NCBI RefSeq assembly: GCF_000012865.1 | Contig: NC_007503.1 | Span: 1,054,001-1,118,000 of the forward strand | Direction: 5' to 3' | Length of the DNA: 64,000 nt | From: Carboxydothermus hydrogenoformans Z-2901 | Lineage (GTDB): Bacteria > Bacillota > Z-2901 > Carboxydothermales > Carboxydothermaceae | Shown: piece by piece, positions 36,102 to 45,763 of the stretch | How positions within the stretch are numbered: position 1 is the stretch's first letter | Layout: every line of letters starts with the position of its first letter | Made by a program: the position numbers and the translations under genes | Notes under the pieces: generated by a model | Database searches by the model: none | Told to the model about the DNA's origin: nothing | Seen by the model: the letters and a program-made list of their open reading frames with translations, nothing else

Positions 36102-37997
36102 ATGGCAGAATATAAAGTTTTGTTTAAACCAGACCAAAAGGAAGTAGCAATTTCCGAAAATACCAATTTAATGGAAGCTTTAAATTTAGCGGGAATTAAT
36201 ATTAAAACTGTTTGCGGTGGTGCCGGTACTTGCGGTAAATGCCTAGTTCGGGTGGTGGACGGGCAAAAAAGAGTCGAAAGCTACGGAAAATTAAAACAAG
36301 AAGAAATTGCTCAGGGTTATGTTCTTGCCTGTCAAACATACCCCGAAAGTGATTTAATTATTGAAATTCCTTTTGACTCACGCCTTACTCAACACCAAAT
36401 AGTAACTGATGATGAAAAAGCTTCTGGAGTTATGAATGAATTAGATTTAGCGGAAGAAGATGAATTGGACCCTCTTTTTAAAGAAGTATCACTGGAATTA
36501 CCGGTACCAACCTTAGATGACCCAAGGGATGATCTATCAAGACTTACGGCAACCTTTTCCCGCCAGGAAAATGGTAATCTGATTGTAGAATACGAACAGT
36601 TAAAGGACCTTCCACAAATCTTACGAAACGAAAACTTTTCCGTAACGGTGGGAGTTAGTGATTATCTGGGACTGAATAAAGCCCTGTATATTAAATCCGG
36701 AAGTGCAAGCCAGAGGGTCTTTGGTTTAGCAATTGATATTGGCACCACTACTGTTGTGGTGCAATTGGTGGATCTTGTATCTGGTAAAGTGTTGGGAACA
36801 AAAGGGAATTATAACAAACAAGCAGCTTTTGGGGATGATGTCATCAGCAGAATTATCTATGTGGACGAAAATCCAGATGGTGCAGAAAAATTACGAAAAG
36901 CTGTATTATCCACAATAAACGAGCTTATCTTCCAACTTTGCAAGGAACATGGTGTAGAGAAAAAGGAAATTATGGCTGCAGTAGTTGCCGGCAATACTAC
37001 CATGACCCACCTCTTTTTAGAGATAGATCCACGATATATCCGTTTAGAACCGTATACTCCAGCTGCTCTGTTTATACCACCAGTACCGGCAACAGAAGCT
37101 AAAATTGAAATGAATCCCAAGGGCTTTGTTTACATTATGCCCAACGTTGCCAGCTACGTGGGTGGTGATATTACCTCAGGGGTTTTATATACCGGGCTGG
37201 CAAATTCCGACGAAATAACCCTATTTATCGATATCGGGACAAACGGAGAAATGGTTCTTGGCAATAAAGACTGGCTTGTAACTTGCGCCTGCTCAGCGGG
37301 TCCAGCGTTTGAAGGAAGCGGAATTAAGCACGGTATGCGGGCTATGCAGGGAGCCATTGAACGGGTTAGCATTTCTGAAGCAGGCTTAAAAGTTAAATAC
37401 CAAACCGTTGGAGGAATACCTCCTGTAGGTATTTGTGGTTCGGGTTTAATTGACCTGCTTGCTAACTTAAAAAGGGCCGGAATTATTGACCGTAGCGGCA
37501 AAATCGACCGAACAGTAAATAAAGAACGAATCCGCGAAGGGGAAGATGGGCTGGAATTTGTCTTAGCCTGGGCCAATGAAAGCGGTAATAATAAGGACAT
37601 AGTCATTACCGAAGCGGACATCCAAAATTTAATTCGGGCTAAAGCTGCTATTTTTGCAGGAGTTCGGACGATGTTAGCTATGGTTGATTTGCCCTTAGAA
37701 GCTATTGACCGGGTTATCATTGCTGGAGGATTTGGTAAATATCTCAACATAAAAGATGCTATAACCATCGGCCTTTTACCGGACATCGATATTAATAAGT
37801 TTTCCTATGTGGGGAATAGCTCGCTAAAAGGTGCAAGGAAAGCCTTGCTTTCCCGAAAAGCTTGTGCTGAGGTTAAGGAAATAGCACGGAAAATGACCTA
37901 CCTTGAATTAAGTGTAGGTACTACTTTCATGGATGAGTTTGTTTCGGCATCGTTTATTCCCCATACCGATTTGCATCTATTTCCTTCAGTAGAATAA
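36102..37997 (+). CDS. Reductive activator of the corrinoid iron-sulfur protein (RACo type)
   Basis: A 631-residue protein. The N-terminal [2Fe-2S] ferredoxin has VCGGAGTCGKC (cysteines ~38, 44, 47) and LACQT. A linker is followed by an ASKHA ATPase region beginning GLAIDIGTTTVVVQLVD and continuing through VVAGNTTMTHLFL, DIGTNGEMVLG and IAGGFGKYLNIKDA. RACo proteins use ATP to reduce accidentally oxidised Co(II) of the CFeSP. ATG 36102 has AAAGAAGG upstream; an in-frame ATG at 36084 is upstream of that ribosome site. Size and placement between acsC and acsD match. Confidence 0.92.
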   Translation: MAEYKVLFKPDQKEVAISENTNLMEALNLAGINIKTVCGGAGTCGKCLVRVVDGQKRVESYGKLKQEEIAQGYVLACQTYPESDLIIEIPFDSRLTQHQIVTDDEKASGVMNELDLAEEDELDPLFKEVSLELPVPTLDDPRDDLSRLTATFSRQENGNLIVEYEQLKDLPQILRNENFSVTVGVSDYLGLNKALYIKSGSASQRVFGLAIDIGTTTVVVQLVDLVSGKVLGTKGNYNKQAAFGDDVISRIIYVDENPDGAEKLRKAVLSTINELIFQLCKEHGVEKKEIMAAVVAGNTTMTHLFLEIDPRYIRLEPYTPAALFIPPVPATEAKIEMNPKGFVYIMPNVASYVGGDITSGVLYTGLANSDEITLFIDIGTNGEMVLGNKDWLVTCACSAGPAFEGSGIKHGMRAMQGAIERVSISEAGLKVKYQTVGGIPPVGICGSGLIDLLANLKRAGIIDRSGKIDRTVNKERIREGEDGLEFVLAWANESGNNKDIVITEADIQNLIRAKAAIFAGVRTMLAMVDLPLEAIDRVIIAGGFGKYLNIKDAITIGLLPDIDINKFSYVGNSSLKGARKALLSRKACAEVKEIARKMTYLELSVGTTFMDEFVSASFIPHTDLHLFPSVE

Positions 37998-38018
37998 GAA
38001 AAGGCAGGAGGAGTTGTC

Positions 38019-38777
38019 ATGGCCTTTAAAATTGCGGTTGCAGGAAAAGGCGGTACGGGAAAAACCACCTTCTCGGCATTAGTTATCAAACAGTTGCTAA
38101 TGTCTGGTAAAAGACCCATCCTGGCTGTGGATGCGGATGCCAATGCTAATCTAAATGAAGCTCTGGGTTTACAAGTTGAACAGGCAATTTCCGATGTAAT
38201 AAACCGGTTAGCGAAAAATATGGATCCCATTCCGGCAGGTATGACTAAAGACCAGTATATAAGTTTTAAAATTCATGAAACCCTTTCCGAGGGGGATGAT
38301 GTGGACCTTTTAGTAATGGGAGGCCCCGAGGGTCAGGGATGTTACTGTTATGCTAATAATTTATTACGGCAGTTTATTTTAACTCTCAGCAATAATTATC
38401 CCTATATCGTAATGGATAACGAGGCTGGTATGGAGCACTTGAGCCGTAGAACTACCGATGAGGTAGATGTATTTTTTGTCATAAGTGACGGTAGTGTGCG
38501 GGGAATAAGGTCGGCAGGAAGAATCAAACAGCTTATCGATTCCTTGGATTTAAAAATCAAAGAAAAATACTTAGTTATAACACGGATTGAGGAAAAAGAT
38601 ATCCCTGAAGTTCAAGAAGAAATTGAGAAAACCGGGTTAAAGTTAATTGGTGTAATACCCAATGATGAGTTGGTGACGGAATTTGACCGGTATAGCAAAC
38701 CGTTAATTAATCTACCCGAGGATAGTAAAGCGGTAGTGGCAGTCAAGAAAATTTTACAAAATGCGGGTATTATCTGA
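38019..38777 (+). CDS. CooC/AcsF-like ATPase, copy 2 in the operon
   Basis: A 252-residue MinD/CooC family ATPase: Walker A VAGKGGTGKTTFSALV, VDADANANLNEALGL, and the metal site GQGCYCYANN (CYC). It is a diverged paralogue of the gene at 29590. In acetogens this position holds AcsF or a CooC-type nickel chaperone for ACS. GGCAGGAGGAGTTGTC precedes ATG 38019. Two chaperones in one operon may serve the C-cluster and the A-cluster separately, which is inference. Confidence 0.88.
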   Translation: MAFKIAVAGKGGTGKTTFSALVIKQLLMSGKRPILAVDADANANLNEALGLQVEQAISDVINRLAKNMDPIPAGMTKDQYISFKIHETLSEGDDVDLLVMGGPEGQGCYCYANNLLRQFILTLSNNYPYIVMDNEAGMEHLSRRTTDEVDVFFVISDGSVRGIRSAGRIKQLIDSLDLKIKEKYLVITRIEEKDIPEVQEEIEKTGLKLIGVIPNDELVTEFDRYSKPLINLPEDSKAVVAVKKILQNAGII

Positions 38778-38805
38778 TAAGAAATAACGGAAAGGAGAGA
38801 TTTAG

Positions 38806-39738
38806 ATGGCTGTTGAGGTTTTAAAAGAAAAGTGGAATTCAAAAGTTGTAGAAGTAACCTTAGGTACTGGCGATAAAACGGTAACTTTGGGTGGCGACAG
38901 TACTCTACCTTTCTTAACTTTTGAAGGGGAAATGCCAAATCCACCTCGCTTTGCATTAGAAGTATTTGATACACCGCCAACCGACTGGCCAGATATTTTA
39001 GTTGAGCCTTTCAAAGATGTAATAAACGACCCGGTAGCCTGGGCCAAAAAATGCGTTGAGTACGGAGCAGACATCGTAGCTTTAAGGCTGGTATCCGCTC
39101 ACCCCGATGGCCAAAACCGATCCGGAGCAGAGTTAGCTGAAGTTTGCAAGGCTGTTGCTGATGCTATTGACGTTCCCTTGATGATTATCGGCTGTGGTGT
39201 GGAAGAAAAAGATGCGGAGATTTTCCCGGTTATTGGGGAAGCCTTATCGGGAAGGAACTGCCTGCTTTCTTCGGCAACAAAAGACAATTATAAGCCAATA
39301 GTTGCAACCTGTATGGTTCACGGTCATTCGGTAGTGGCTTCCGCGCCTCTGGATATTAACTTATCAAAACAGCTAAACATCATGATAATGGAAATGAACC
39401 TTGCTCCTAACCGCATCATTATGGACCCGCTTATTGGCGCATTGGGATACGGTATTGAATATTCGTATTCCATTATTGAAAGAATGCGTCTGGGAGCCTT
39501 AACCGGTGATAAAATTTTGGCCATGCCGGTAGTCTGTTTTATTGGTCAGGAAGCCTGGAAAGCAAAGGAAGCTAAAGATCCCGAGGTTGCCGAATGGGGT
39601 GATTATGCCCTGCGGGCAATCCACTGGGAAACCGTAACTACCGTTGCGCTTATTCAAGCGGGAGGGCACCTCTTTGTTATGCGCCATCCCAAGTCTTTGG
39701 CTGAAGTTAAAGAACATCTAAAAAGAATTTTAAAATAA
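38806..39738 (+). CDS. acsD: Corrinoid iron-sulfur protein, small subunit
   Basis: A 310-residue TIM-barrel protein. The FELLOW of AcsC in the CFeSP heterodimer: motifs LGGDSTLPFLTFEGEMPNPP near the start, VALRLVSAHPDGQNR, IIGCGVEEKDAE, and the C-terminal IHWETVTTVALIQAGG. It binds the corrinoid from the other side and docks AcsE. AAAGGAGAGATTTAG precedes ATG 38806. Confidence 0.95.
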   Translation: MAVEVLKEKWNSKVVEVTLGTGDKTVTLGGDSTLPFLTFEGEMPNPPRFALEVFDTPPTDWPDILVEPFKDVINDPVAWAKKCVEYGADIVALRLVSAHPDGQNRSGAELAEVCKAVADAIDVPLMIIGCGVEEKDAEIFPVIGEALSGRNCLLSSATKDNYKPIVATCMVHGHSVVASAPLDINLSKQLNIMIMEMNLAPNRIIMDPLIGALGYGIEYSYSIIERMRLGALTGDKILAMPVVCFIGQEAWKAKEAKDPEVAEWGDYALRAIHWETVTTVALIQAGGHLFVMRHPKSLAEVKEHLKRILK

Positions 39739-40551
<813 letters not shown>

Positions 40552-40554
40552 GAG

Positions 40555-40573
40555 GACGGGGCTCTGCCCCGTC
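40555..40573. other. Hairpin after acsE
   Basis: Perfect 8-bp stem GACGGGGC/GCCCCGTC with a 3-nt loop just after the acsE stop, followed by TTAATACC, so it lacks a proper U-tract. It may divide the acs part from the hdr-met part by partial termination. Confidence 0.5.
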
Positions 40574-40615
40574 TTAATACCATTTATTTAATTCAATTTA
40601 AGGCGAGGGATTGTA

Positions 40616-41149
40616 ATGGCCAATAACACCTTAACTATGGAAATTGCAGAACTGTCCCATCAGCCGGTAAGTCGCTGCTTTCAATGTCAAAAATGTAGTT
40701 TAGGCTGTCCGGTGGCGGAAGAAATGGACTATCTTCCCCACCAGGTAGTTGATTTGATAAATAAAAACCTATCAGAAAAATTGATTGGCAGCAATGCCTC
40801 TTGGATTTGCGTTAGCTGCAAAACCTGTGTTCAGCGGTGTCCAAATGGTATTGATATTGGGGCTATCCACGATGCTCTTAAAAATATTCATTTTAAACAT
40901 AAATTACCTGTCGGAGTTAAAGCGGTTGCTGATTTTTACGAAAGCTTTTTGGATACGGTTTATGACTATGGACGGGCTTACGAATTAGGGATGATAGTGA
41001 AACACAAGTTAAAAACCAAAAACTTTACTCAGGATATGAAAATGGGGTTACAGATGTTTTTAAAAGGAAAAATAAAGATTACTCCCCATAAAATCAACAA
41101 AATATGGGAAGTCAAAAATTTATTTTCCAGTGTAAAGGGGAGTGAGTAA
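40616..41149 (+). CDS. hdrC: HdrC-like iron-sulfur subunit
   Basis: A 177-residue protein with two [4Fe-4S] motifs, CFQCQKCSLGCP near residue 20 and CVSCKTCVQRCPNG near 65. It matches HdrC of heterodisulfide reductase-type complexes, passing electrons between HdrB and HdrA. GGCGAGGGATTG precedes ATG 40616. Its stop codon overlaps the start of hdrB. Confidence 0.9.
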   Translation: MANNTLTMEIAELSHQPVSRCFQCQKCSLGCPVAEEMDYLPHQVVDLINKNLSEKLIGSNASWICVSCKTCVQRCPNGIDIGAIHDALKNIHFKHKLPVGVKAVADFYESFLDTVYDYGRAYELGMIVKHKLKTKNFTQDMKMGLQMFLKGKIKITPHKINKIWEVKNLFSSVKGSE

Positions 41150-42006
41150 TGAAAACCGGATATTATCCCGGATGTTCACTTCATTCAACTGCTACCGAAT
41201 ATAACGAGTCAGTTTTGGCCGTTGTAAAGGCAATTAACAACGAGGTAAAAGAAATCGATGATTGGAATTGTTGTGGAGCTACCGCCGGCCACAGCACTTC
41301 ATCGGAACTGGCAATTGGACTTCCCCTTCGTAATTTAATGCTTGCGGAAAAGGAAGGATTTGACGAATTGTTGGTGCCCTGTGCGGCTTGCTATAATCTT
41401 TTCAAAACCGCACAATTTGAAGTTGCCCATGGTCAAAAGCAAGATTTAGTTGCCGACATGGAACATCAATTAGGGTTAACATACCAAAATAAGATAAACG
41501 TTTTAAATTTTATTGAATATGTTTTAAAACCAGAAAATATCGAAAAAATAAAAAAATTAATTAAAAGGCCGTTAGGAGGAATAAAAGTTGCTGCTTACTA
41601 CGGTTGCTTGCTTTTAAGACCACACAATGTAGTTGGATTTGATAATCCCGAAAGGCCAACAAAAATGGAAAAACTTCTGGAAGCTTTAGGAGCTTCGCCG
41701 GTTCGTTGGAATGCAAAAAATGAATGCTGCGGTGGTAGCCAAGCTCTTTCAAAACCTGAATTGGTTGTGAAACTGGTTAATAATATTGTTGCAAATGCCC
41801 GCGATAATGAAGCAGAACTGATAGTTACGGCTTGTCCCCTCTGCCAGGCAAATTTAGATGGACGGCAGATAAACTGGGATTCACCGGAACAAAACAAACA
41901 GCTTTTACCGGTTTTATACATTTCGGAGCTAATTGGTTATGCTTTGGGTTTACCTGTAGAAAAGTGGTTTGCCAAACATCTTGTTCCCCCTTCGTTAAAA
42001 GCTTAA
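41149..42006 (+). CDS. hdrB: HdrB-like subunit (CCG domains)
   Basis: A 285-residue protein with two cysteine-rich CCG domains: NCCGATAGHSTSSELA...PCAACYNLF, and ECCGGSQALSKPE...TACPLCQANL. In HdrB these hold noncubane clusters that form the reduction site. Here the metabolic partner is expected to be MetV/MetF rather than a heterodisulfide. It overlaps hdrC by one base and the next gene begins 21 bp further. Confidence 0.92.
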   Translation: MKTGYYPGCSLHSTATEYNESVLAVVKAINNEVKEIDDWNCCGATAGHSTSSELAIGLPLRNLMLAEKEGFDELLVPCAACYNLFKTAQFEVAHGQKQDLVADMEHQLGLTYQNKINVLNFIEYVLKPENIEKIKKLIKRPLGGIKVAAYYGCLLLRPHNVVGFDNPERPTKMEKLLEALGASPVRWNAKNECCGGSQALSKPELVVKLVNNIVANARDNEAELIVTACPLCQANLDGRQINWDSPEQNKQLLPVLYISELIGYALGLPVEKWFAKHLVPPSLKA

Positions 42007-42027
42007 GGGGAAGGTGGGGAGGTTTTT

Positions 42028-44709
42028 ATGACAAAAAGCTATCTGGTAATCGGTGCCGGCGCAGTGGGATTACAAATAGCCCAGGATTTAGAAGAAAATG
42101 GGCATGAAGTTTGGCTGGTAGAAGAATCAGCAATGCCGGGAGGAAAGTTTAACAGCCAAAAACCTTTGGAACCGGGAATAAACCTTGCTTATTTTAGCGG
42201 AACCTACCATCCCGGAGATTATTTGTTTACCAGTAAAGCAGTAAGTCTGATGGCTTCCAAACGGGTAAAGGTCCTTTATGGTTCAAAGGTTTCGGTGATT
42301 AATGAAGAAAAGGGAAAATTTTATACCGAAATTATTGCTCCTAAGGAAAACTACACCAAAGTTTTTGATGGAGTGTATTTTACCCCTGGCTTTGTGCCCT
42401 TTAATCCTGAAGAAAGAGCCGAATACTTGTATGGGATAAATAATTTTGTCTTAACGGGCTTAGAATTAGAGAATTTACTAAAAACTGGAGAAATAAAAAA
42501 GAATCCACCGGAAAAAGTAGCGTTTATCCAGTGTGTAGGTTCCCGAAATAACGGAATTGGGCCTGGAAAGCCTTATTGCTCTGGCTTTTGTTGTTTATAT
42601 AGTTTAAAAGAAATTGACCTTCTGAAAAAAGTTTTGCCTGATACCGTTGTCAAGGTCTTTTATTTGGACTTAAGGCTTTACAATAAGGGTGCTGAAAAGT
42701 TATATCAGAGAGCGGTCGCAAATAATGTAAGTTTTATTCGCAACATGATTTCGGCTATAAAAGAAGAACCAAAAAGCTATAAGCCGATTATTCGTTATTT
42801 AAACAATGGACGTTTTAAAGATGAACTTTTTGATTTGGTAGTTTTAGCCCAAGGAGCAGAAATAAGCCCAAATATTAAAACTCTTTTGGCCAGTCTCAAC
42901 ATTGCCGAAAATGAGCTCCTGGAATTTTACGGTACACCGGAAAATCCCCATCAAATTCGACCGGGAATATACTTTGCCGGTTCGTTCTTAAATCCAATGG
43001 ATGGCGCAGACAGCATGGTCTCCGCAGGTTCTGCAACTCTTCCGGAAATAAATTTTAAAGAAAATGTCCAAAGCACCAGGGAAATTAAATATTTTACCAA
43101 CACCGGTATTATTTTCTGTAATTGTCGAGGGTCATTGCCGGTTGATGAGCTAAAAGGTACAGCAGCAGATTTACCAAATATTACTATTTCCGACTGTTTG
43201 AATGAAGATGATCTGGGCAAAGTAAGAAGTTTCTTACTCGACAACCAAATTGGTAATGCAGTTTTTGCCGGTTGTAGCAAGATAAAAATTTTGCCCGGGT
43301 TGGAGAAGTTAGCTTATGAGGAATCAATCGGTACAAGGTTTGAAGTGGTAAACCTGAAAGAACAGGGATACTCTTTATACGGCAAGGAAAAGTTTAAAGC
43401 TATTGCGCCAAAATTGGTAGCAGGAGCTTTAGCTCGCCTAAAATTCAGCACTAACCCGGCGCTTAAGGTGAAAAATGATATTAACTTTGATGTAGTTGTA
43501 ATAGGCGGTGGTCTTGCAGGGTTAAAAGTAGCGGAAGCACTAACCGAAAAAGGCGTTTTGGTAACAGTTGTTGAAAAACAAGATTCCTTTGGTGGTAAGC
43601 ATAAAAATAAAGTCATTCCCTTAGAGGGAATTAATTTAAAGGAGTTTATTGAAAAAATCCTTTTAAAGTTAGAAAACCGCGGGGCTCTTTTACTAAAAAA
43701 TGCAGAAATTGTGGAAGTCTCAGGTGGTCCAGGTAATTATCAATTAATTATTGAACGCTTTGGTAAGCGTTTGAACATCAACGCTGCTGCCGTCATTTTA
43801 GCAACCGGAACGCAAAAGAGTTACGGCCGCTATAAAAAAACTTCGCAAGTTATCTTCCAGGAAGACTTATTTTCCTCGGCGGACTTGCTTTCGCAATGTG
43901 ACTCAATTGGTTTTTTGCAATGTGCCGGTAGTCGAAATGATTTAAACCCCATTTGCAGTCGCAATTGTTGCGTTTCAAGTTTAGATGCGGCAATCTTTAT
44001 TAAAGAAAAGTTTCCGGAAAAGGATGTCTTTATCTTTCATCAGGATATAATGGCTTACGGTAAATATGAATACAAGTACTTAAAAGCAAGAGAGTTAGGA
44101 ATTAAGTTTGTGGTTTATAATCGCGGTCAATATCCGGAAATTAAATCTACCGGCGGTAAAATTCAAGTTGTTACCAACGAGAACTATTTAGACGATGTTG
44201 TCCTTGATTTACTGGTTTTAGCCGAAGGGGCTGTTCCCAATAAGGAAAATGAAAAGCTGGCAGAATTGTTCAAAGTTGGGCTTGATGAATTTGGATTTTT
44301 ACGGGAATCCCACCAAGATATTTCTGGAGGTTACTTCCCCAAATGGGGAGTCTTTGTGGCCGGTGAAGCTCAAGGACCCAAAACCGTAAGGGAGATCCTC
44401 TATTCTGCTCAAAACACCGCAAAAAATGTGCTGACTTATCTAAATCAATTACAAAATTCCCAGTTAAAAGTCAATTACAGTGAAGTTATTGAAGAAAAGT
44501 GCGCTGCCTGCCTAACCTGTGTTCGGGTTTGCCCATACTCGGTTCCAGTAGTGATTAATGGCAAAAACGTTGCATATATCGATCCAATTTCCTGTCAGGG
44601 CTGCGGTATATGTGCTTCCGAATGTCCCAACAAAGCAATTGTTCAGAACAATCGTCCCCATCACGGGGTATTGGCTGAAATAAGGGTATTAGCAGGGGAG
44701 GGTAAATGA
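42028..44709 (+). CDS. hdrA: HdrA-like flavoprotein, tandem duplicated
   Basis: An 893-residue protein with two Rossmann/flavoprotein halves: the first starts VIGAGAVGLQIAQDLE (residue ~6), the second VVIGGGLAGLKVAEALTEKG (residue ~490). Each carries a cluster-type segment (FIQCVGSRNN...YCSGFCC and FLQCAGSRNDLNPICSRNCC). The C-terminus has two ferredoxin motifs, CAACLTCVRVCP and CQGCGICASECP. HdrA holds FAD and can confurcate or bifurcate electrons. The first half is more diverged. GGGGAAGGTGGGGAGG precedes ATG 42028. Its stop overlaps the next start. Confidence 0.9.
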   Translation: MTKSYLVIGAGAVGLQIAQDLEENGHEVWLVEESAMPGGKFNSQKPLEPGINLAYFSGTYHPGDYLFTSKAVSLMASKRVKVLYGSKVSVINEEKGKFYTEIIAPKENYTKVFDGVYFTPGFVPFNPEERAEYLYGINNFVLTGLELENLLKTGEIKKNPPEKVAFIQCVGSRNNGIGPGKPYCSGFCCLYSLKEIDLLKKVLPDTVVKVFYLDLRLYNKGAEKLYQRAVANNVSFIRNMISAIKEEPKSYKPIIRYLNNGRFKDELFDLVVLAQGAEISPNIKTLLASLNIAENELLEFYGTPENPHQIRPGIYFAGSFLNPMDGADSMVSAGSATLPEINFKENVQSTREIKYFTNTGIIFCNCRGSLPVDELKGTAADLPNITISDCLNEDDLGKVRSFLLDNQIGNAVFAGCSKIKILPGLEKLAYEESIGTRFEVVNLKEQGYSLYGKEKFKAIAPKLVAGALARLKFSTNPALKVKNDINFDVVVIGGGLAGLKVAEALTEKGVLVTVVEKQDSFGGKHKNKVIPLEGINLKEFIEKILLKLENRGALLLKNAEIVEVSGGPGNYQLIIERFGKRLNINAAAVILATGTQKSYGRYKKTSQVIFQEDLFSSADLLSQCDSIGFLQCAGSRNDLNPICSRNCCVSSLDAAIFIKEKFPEKDVFIFHQDIMAYGKYEYKYLKARELGIKFVVYNRGQYPEIKSTGGKIQVVTNENYLDDVVLDLLVLAEGAVPNKENEKLAELFKVGLDEFGFLRESHQDISGGYFPKWGVFVAGEAQGPKTVREILYSAQNTAKNVLTYLNQLQNSQLKVNYSEVIEEKCAACLTCVRVCPYSVPVVINGKNVAYIDPISCQGCGICASECPNKAIVQNNRPHHGVLAEIRVLAGEGK

Positions 44710-45068
44710 TGACGGCTAAAATTTTAATTTATCAGTGTTCTTACTGTTCCTATTTAACTTTCGATTTATTAAGTCAATACAAAATTTCTTTACCGGATAA
44801 CATTGTTCTTACCGATCTCCCCTGTACCGGCACCATATCAGTAAATATGTTATTAGAAGCGGTGGAGAATGGTTTTGAAAAGGTATTTGTTTTAGGCGGA
44901 ACCGGTAATGATTGCCGCTTTTTAAAAGGTAGTCAAAGGGCACAAAAACGAGTAGAAGAGGCGGTCAAGATTTTAAAGGAAATCGGTTATGACAGAGCAA
45001 CAATTGCTTTTTACGGCTTAAAGCCGGGAGATGTTGATAGTCTGAAAAACATCTTAAGTACGATTTAA
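44706..45068 (+). CDS. MvhD-like [2Fe-2S] subunit
   Basis: A 120-residue protein resembling MvhD/FlpD, the subunit that links HdrA with an electron source. It keeps CSYC near residues 10-13 and PCTG near 38, but the motif expected as GCHxGxCH reads GGTGNDCR here, so one of the usual cysteines is missing. Starts at ATG 44706 (ATGA overlap with hdrA). Electron input may be altered by this loss, or the cluster uses other ligands. Confidence 0.75.
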   Translation: MMTAKILIYQCSYCSYLTFDLLSQYKISLPDNIVLTDLPCTGTISVNMLLEAVENGFEKVFVLGGTGNDCRFLKGSQRAQKRVEEAVKILKEIGYDRATIAFYGLKPGDVDSLKNILSTI

Positions 45069-45094
45069 TTACCTGAGGAAAGGGTGACCAAACC

Positions 45095-45763
45095 TTGATT
45101 GTTGCTGAAAGAAAACCGCTCGAAGAAATAATTAAGATGGTGGAAAAGCATGAAAGTATTTTAGTCTTGGGATGCGGCGGTTGCGTTACGGTATGTTTAG
45201 CCGGGGGTGAGAAAGAAGCAGAACAGCTCGCTACGACCCTGCGGCTTTACTTCCAAAAAGAAAACAAACCGTTTAAAACTATTACCACCACTATTACCCG
45301 GCAGTGCGATCCAGAATATGTTAAGTCCGTTGCGGAAGAAGTTGCCAAAGTCGATGCTGTTTTATCAACCGCTTGCGGTGTCGGAGTTCAATTTATGGCC
45401 GAGAACTATCCTGGTAAATGGGTTTATCCTGCTCTAAATACAAAGTTTGCTGGAGCAAATTTAGAGTTGGGAGTTTGGGGAGAAAGATGTGGCCTTTGCG
45501 GAGAATGTATTTTACACCTAACCGGTGGGGTATGTCCGGTAATCCGTTGTTCTAAGAGCTTGTTAAATGGCCCTTGTGGTGGCTCGCAGAACGGAAAATG
45601 CGAGGTTTCCAGTGAAATCGACTGTGCTTGGCAGTTGATTTATGACCGGTTAAAAAGTTTAAATAGCCTTGACCTAATCCTTAAGATTCAACCACCCAAA
45701 GATTGGTCTAAAGCCCGGGATGGTGGTCCCAGGAAAGTAATTAAGGAGGAGGTCCGGTTATGA
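45095..45763 (+). CDS. metV: MetV-like zinc/iron-sulfur subunit of methylene-THF reductase
   Basis: A 222-residue protein with many cysteines: GCGGCVTVCLAGG near residue 28, then CGLCGECILHLTGGVCPVIRCSKSLLNGPCGGSQNGKC in the middle. It matches MetV, which partners MetF in acetogens. TTG 45095 is the start, with GAGGAAAGGGTG upstream. The stop overlaps metF by 4 bp, supporting one complex. Confidence 0.88.
   Translation: MIVAERKPLEEIIKMVEKHESILVLGCGGCVTVCLAGGEKEAEQLATTLRLYFQKENKPFKTITTTITRQCDPEYVKSVAEEVAKVDAVLSTACGVGVQFMAENYPGKWVYPALNTKFAGANLELGVWGERCGLCGECILHLTGGVCPVIRCSKSLLNGPCGGSQNGKCEVSSEIDCAWQLIYDRLKSLNSLDLILKIQPPKDWSKARDGGPRKVIKEEVRL

Noticed and set aside
37154-37786. 210-codon minus-strand frame inside the RACo gene
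   Set aside because: Antisense shadow of a well-supported gene; Ser/Pro/Arg-biased composition is typical of such shadows.
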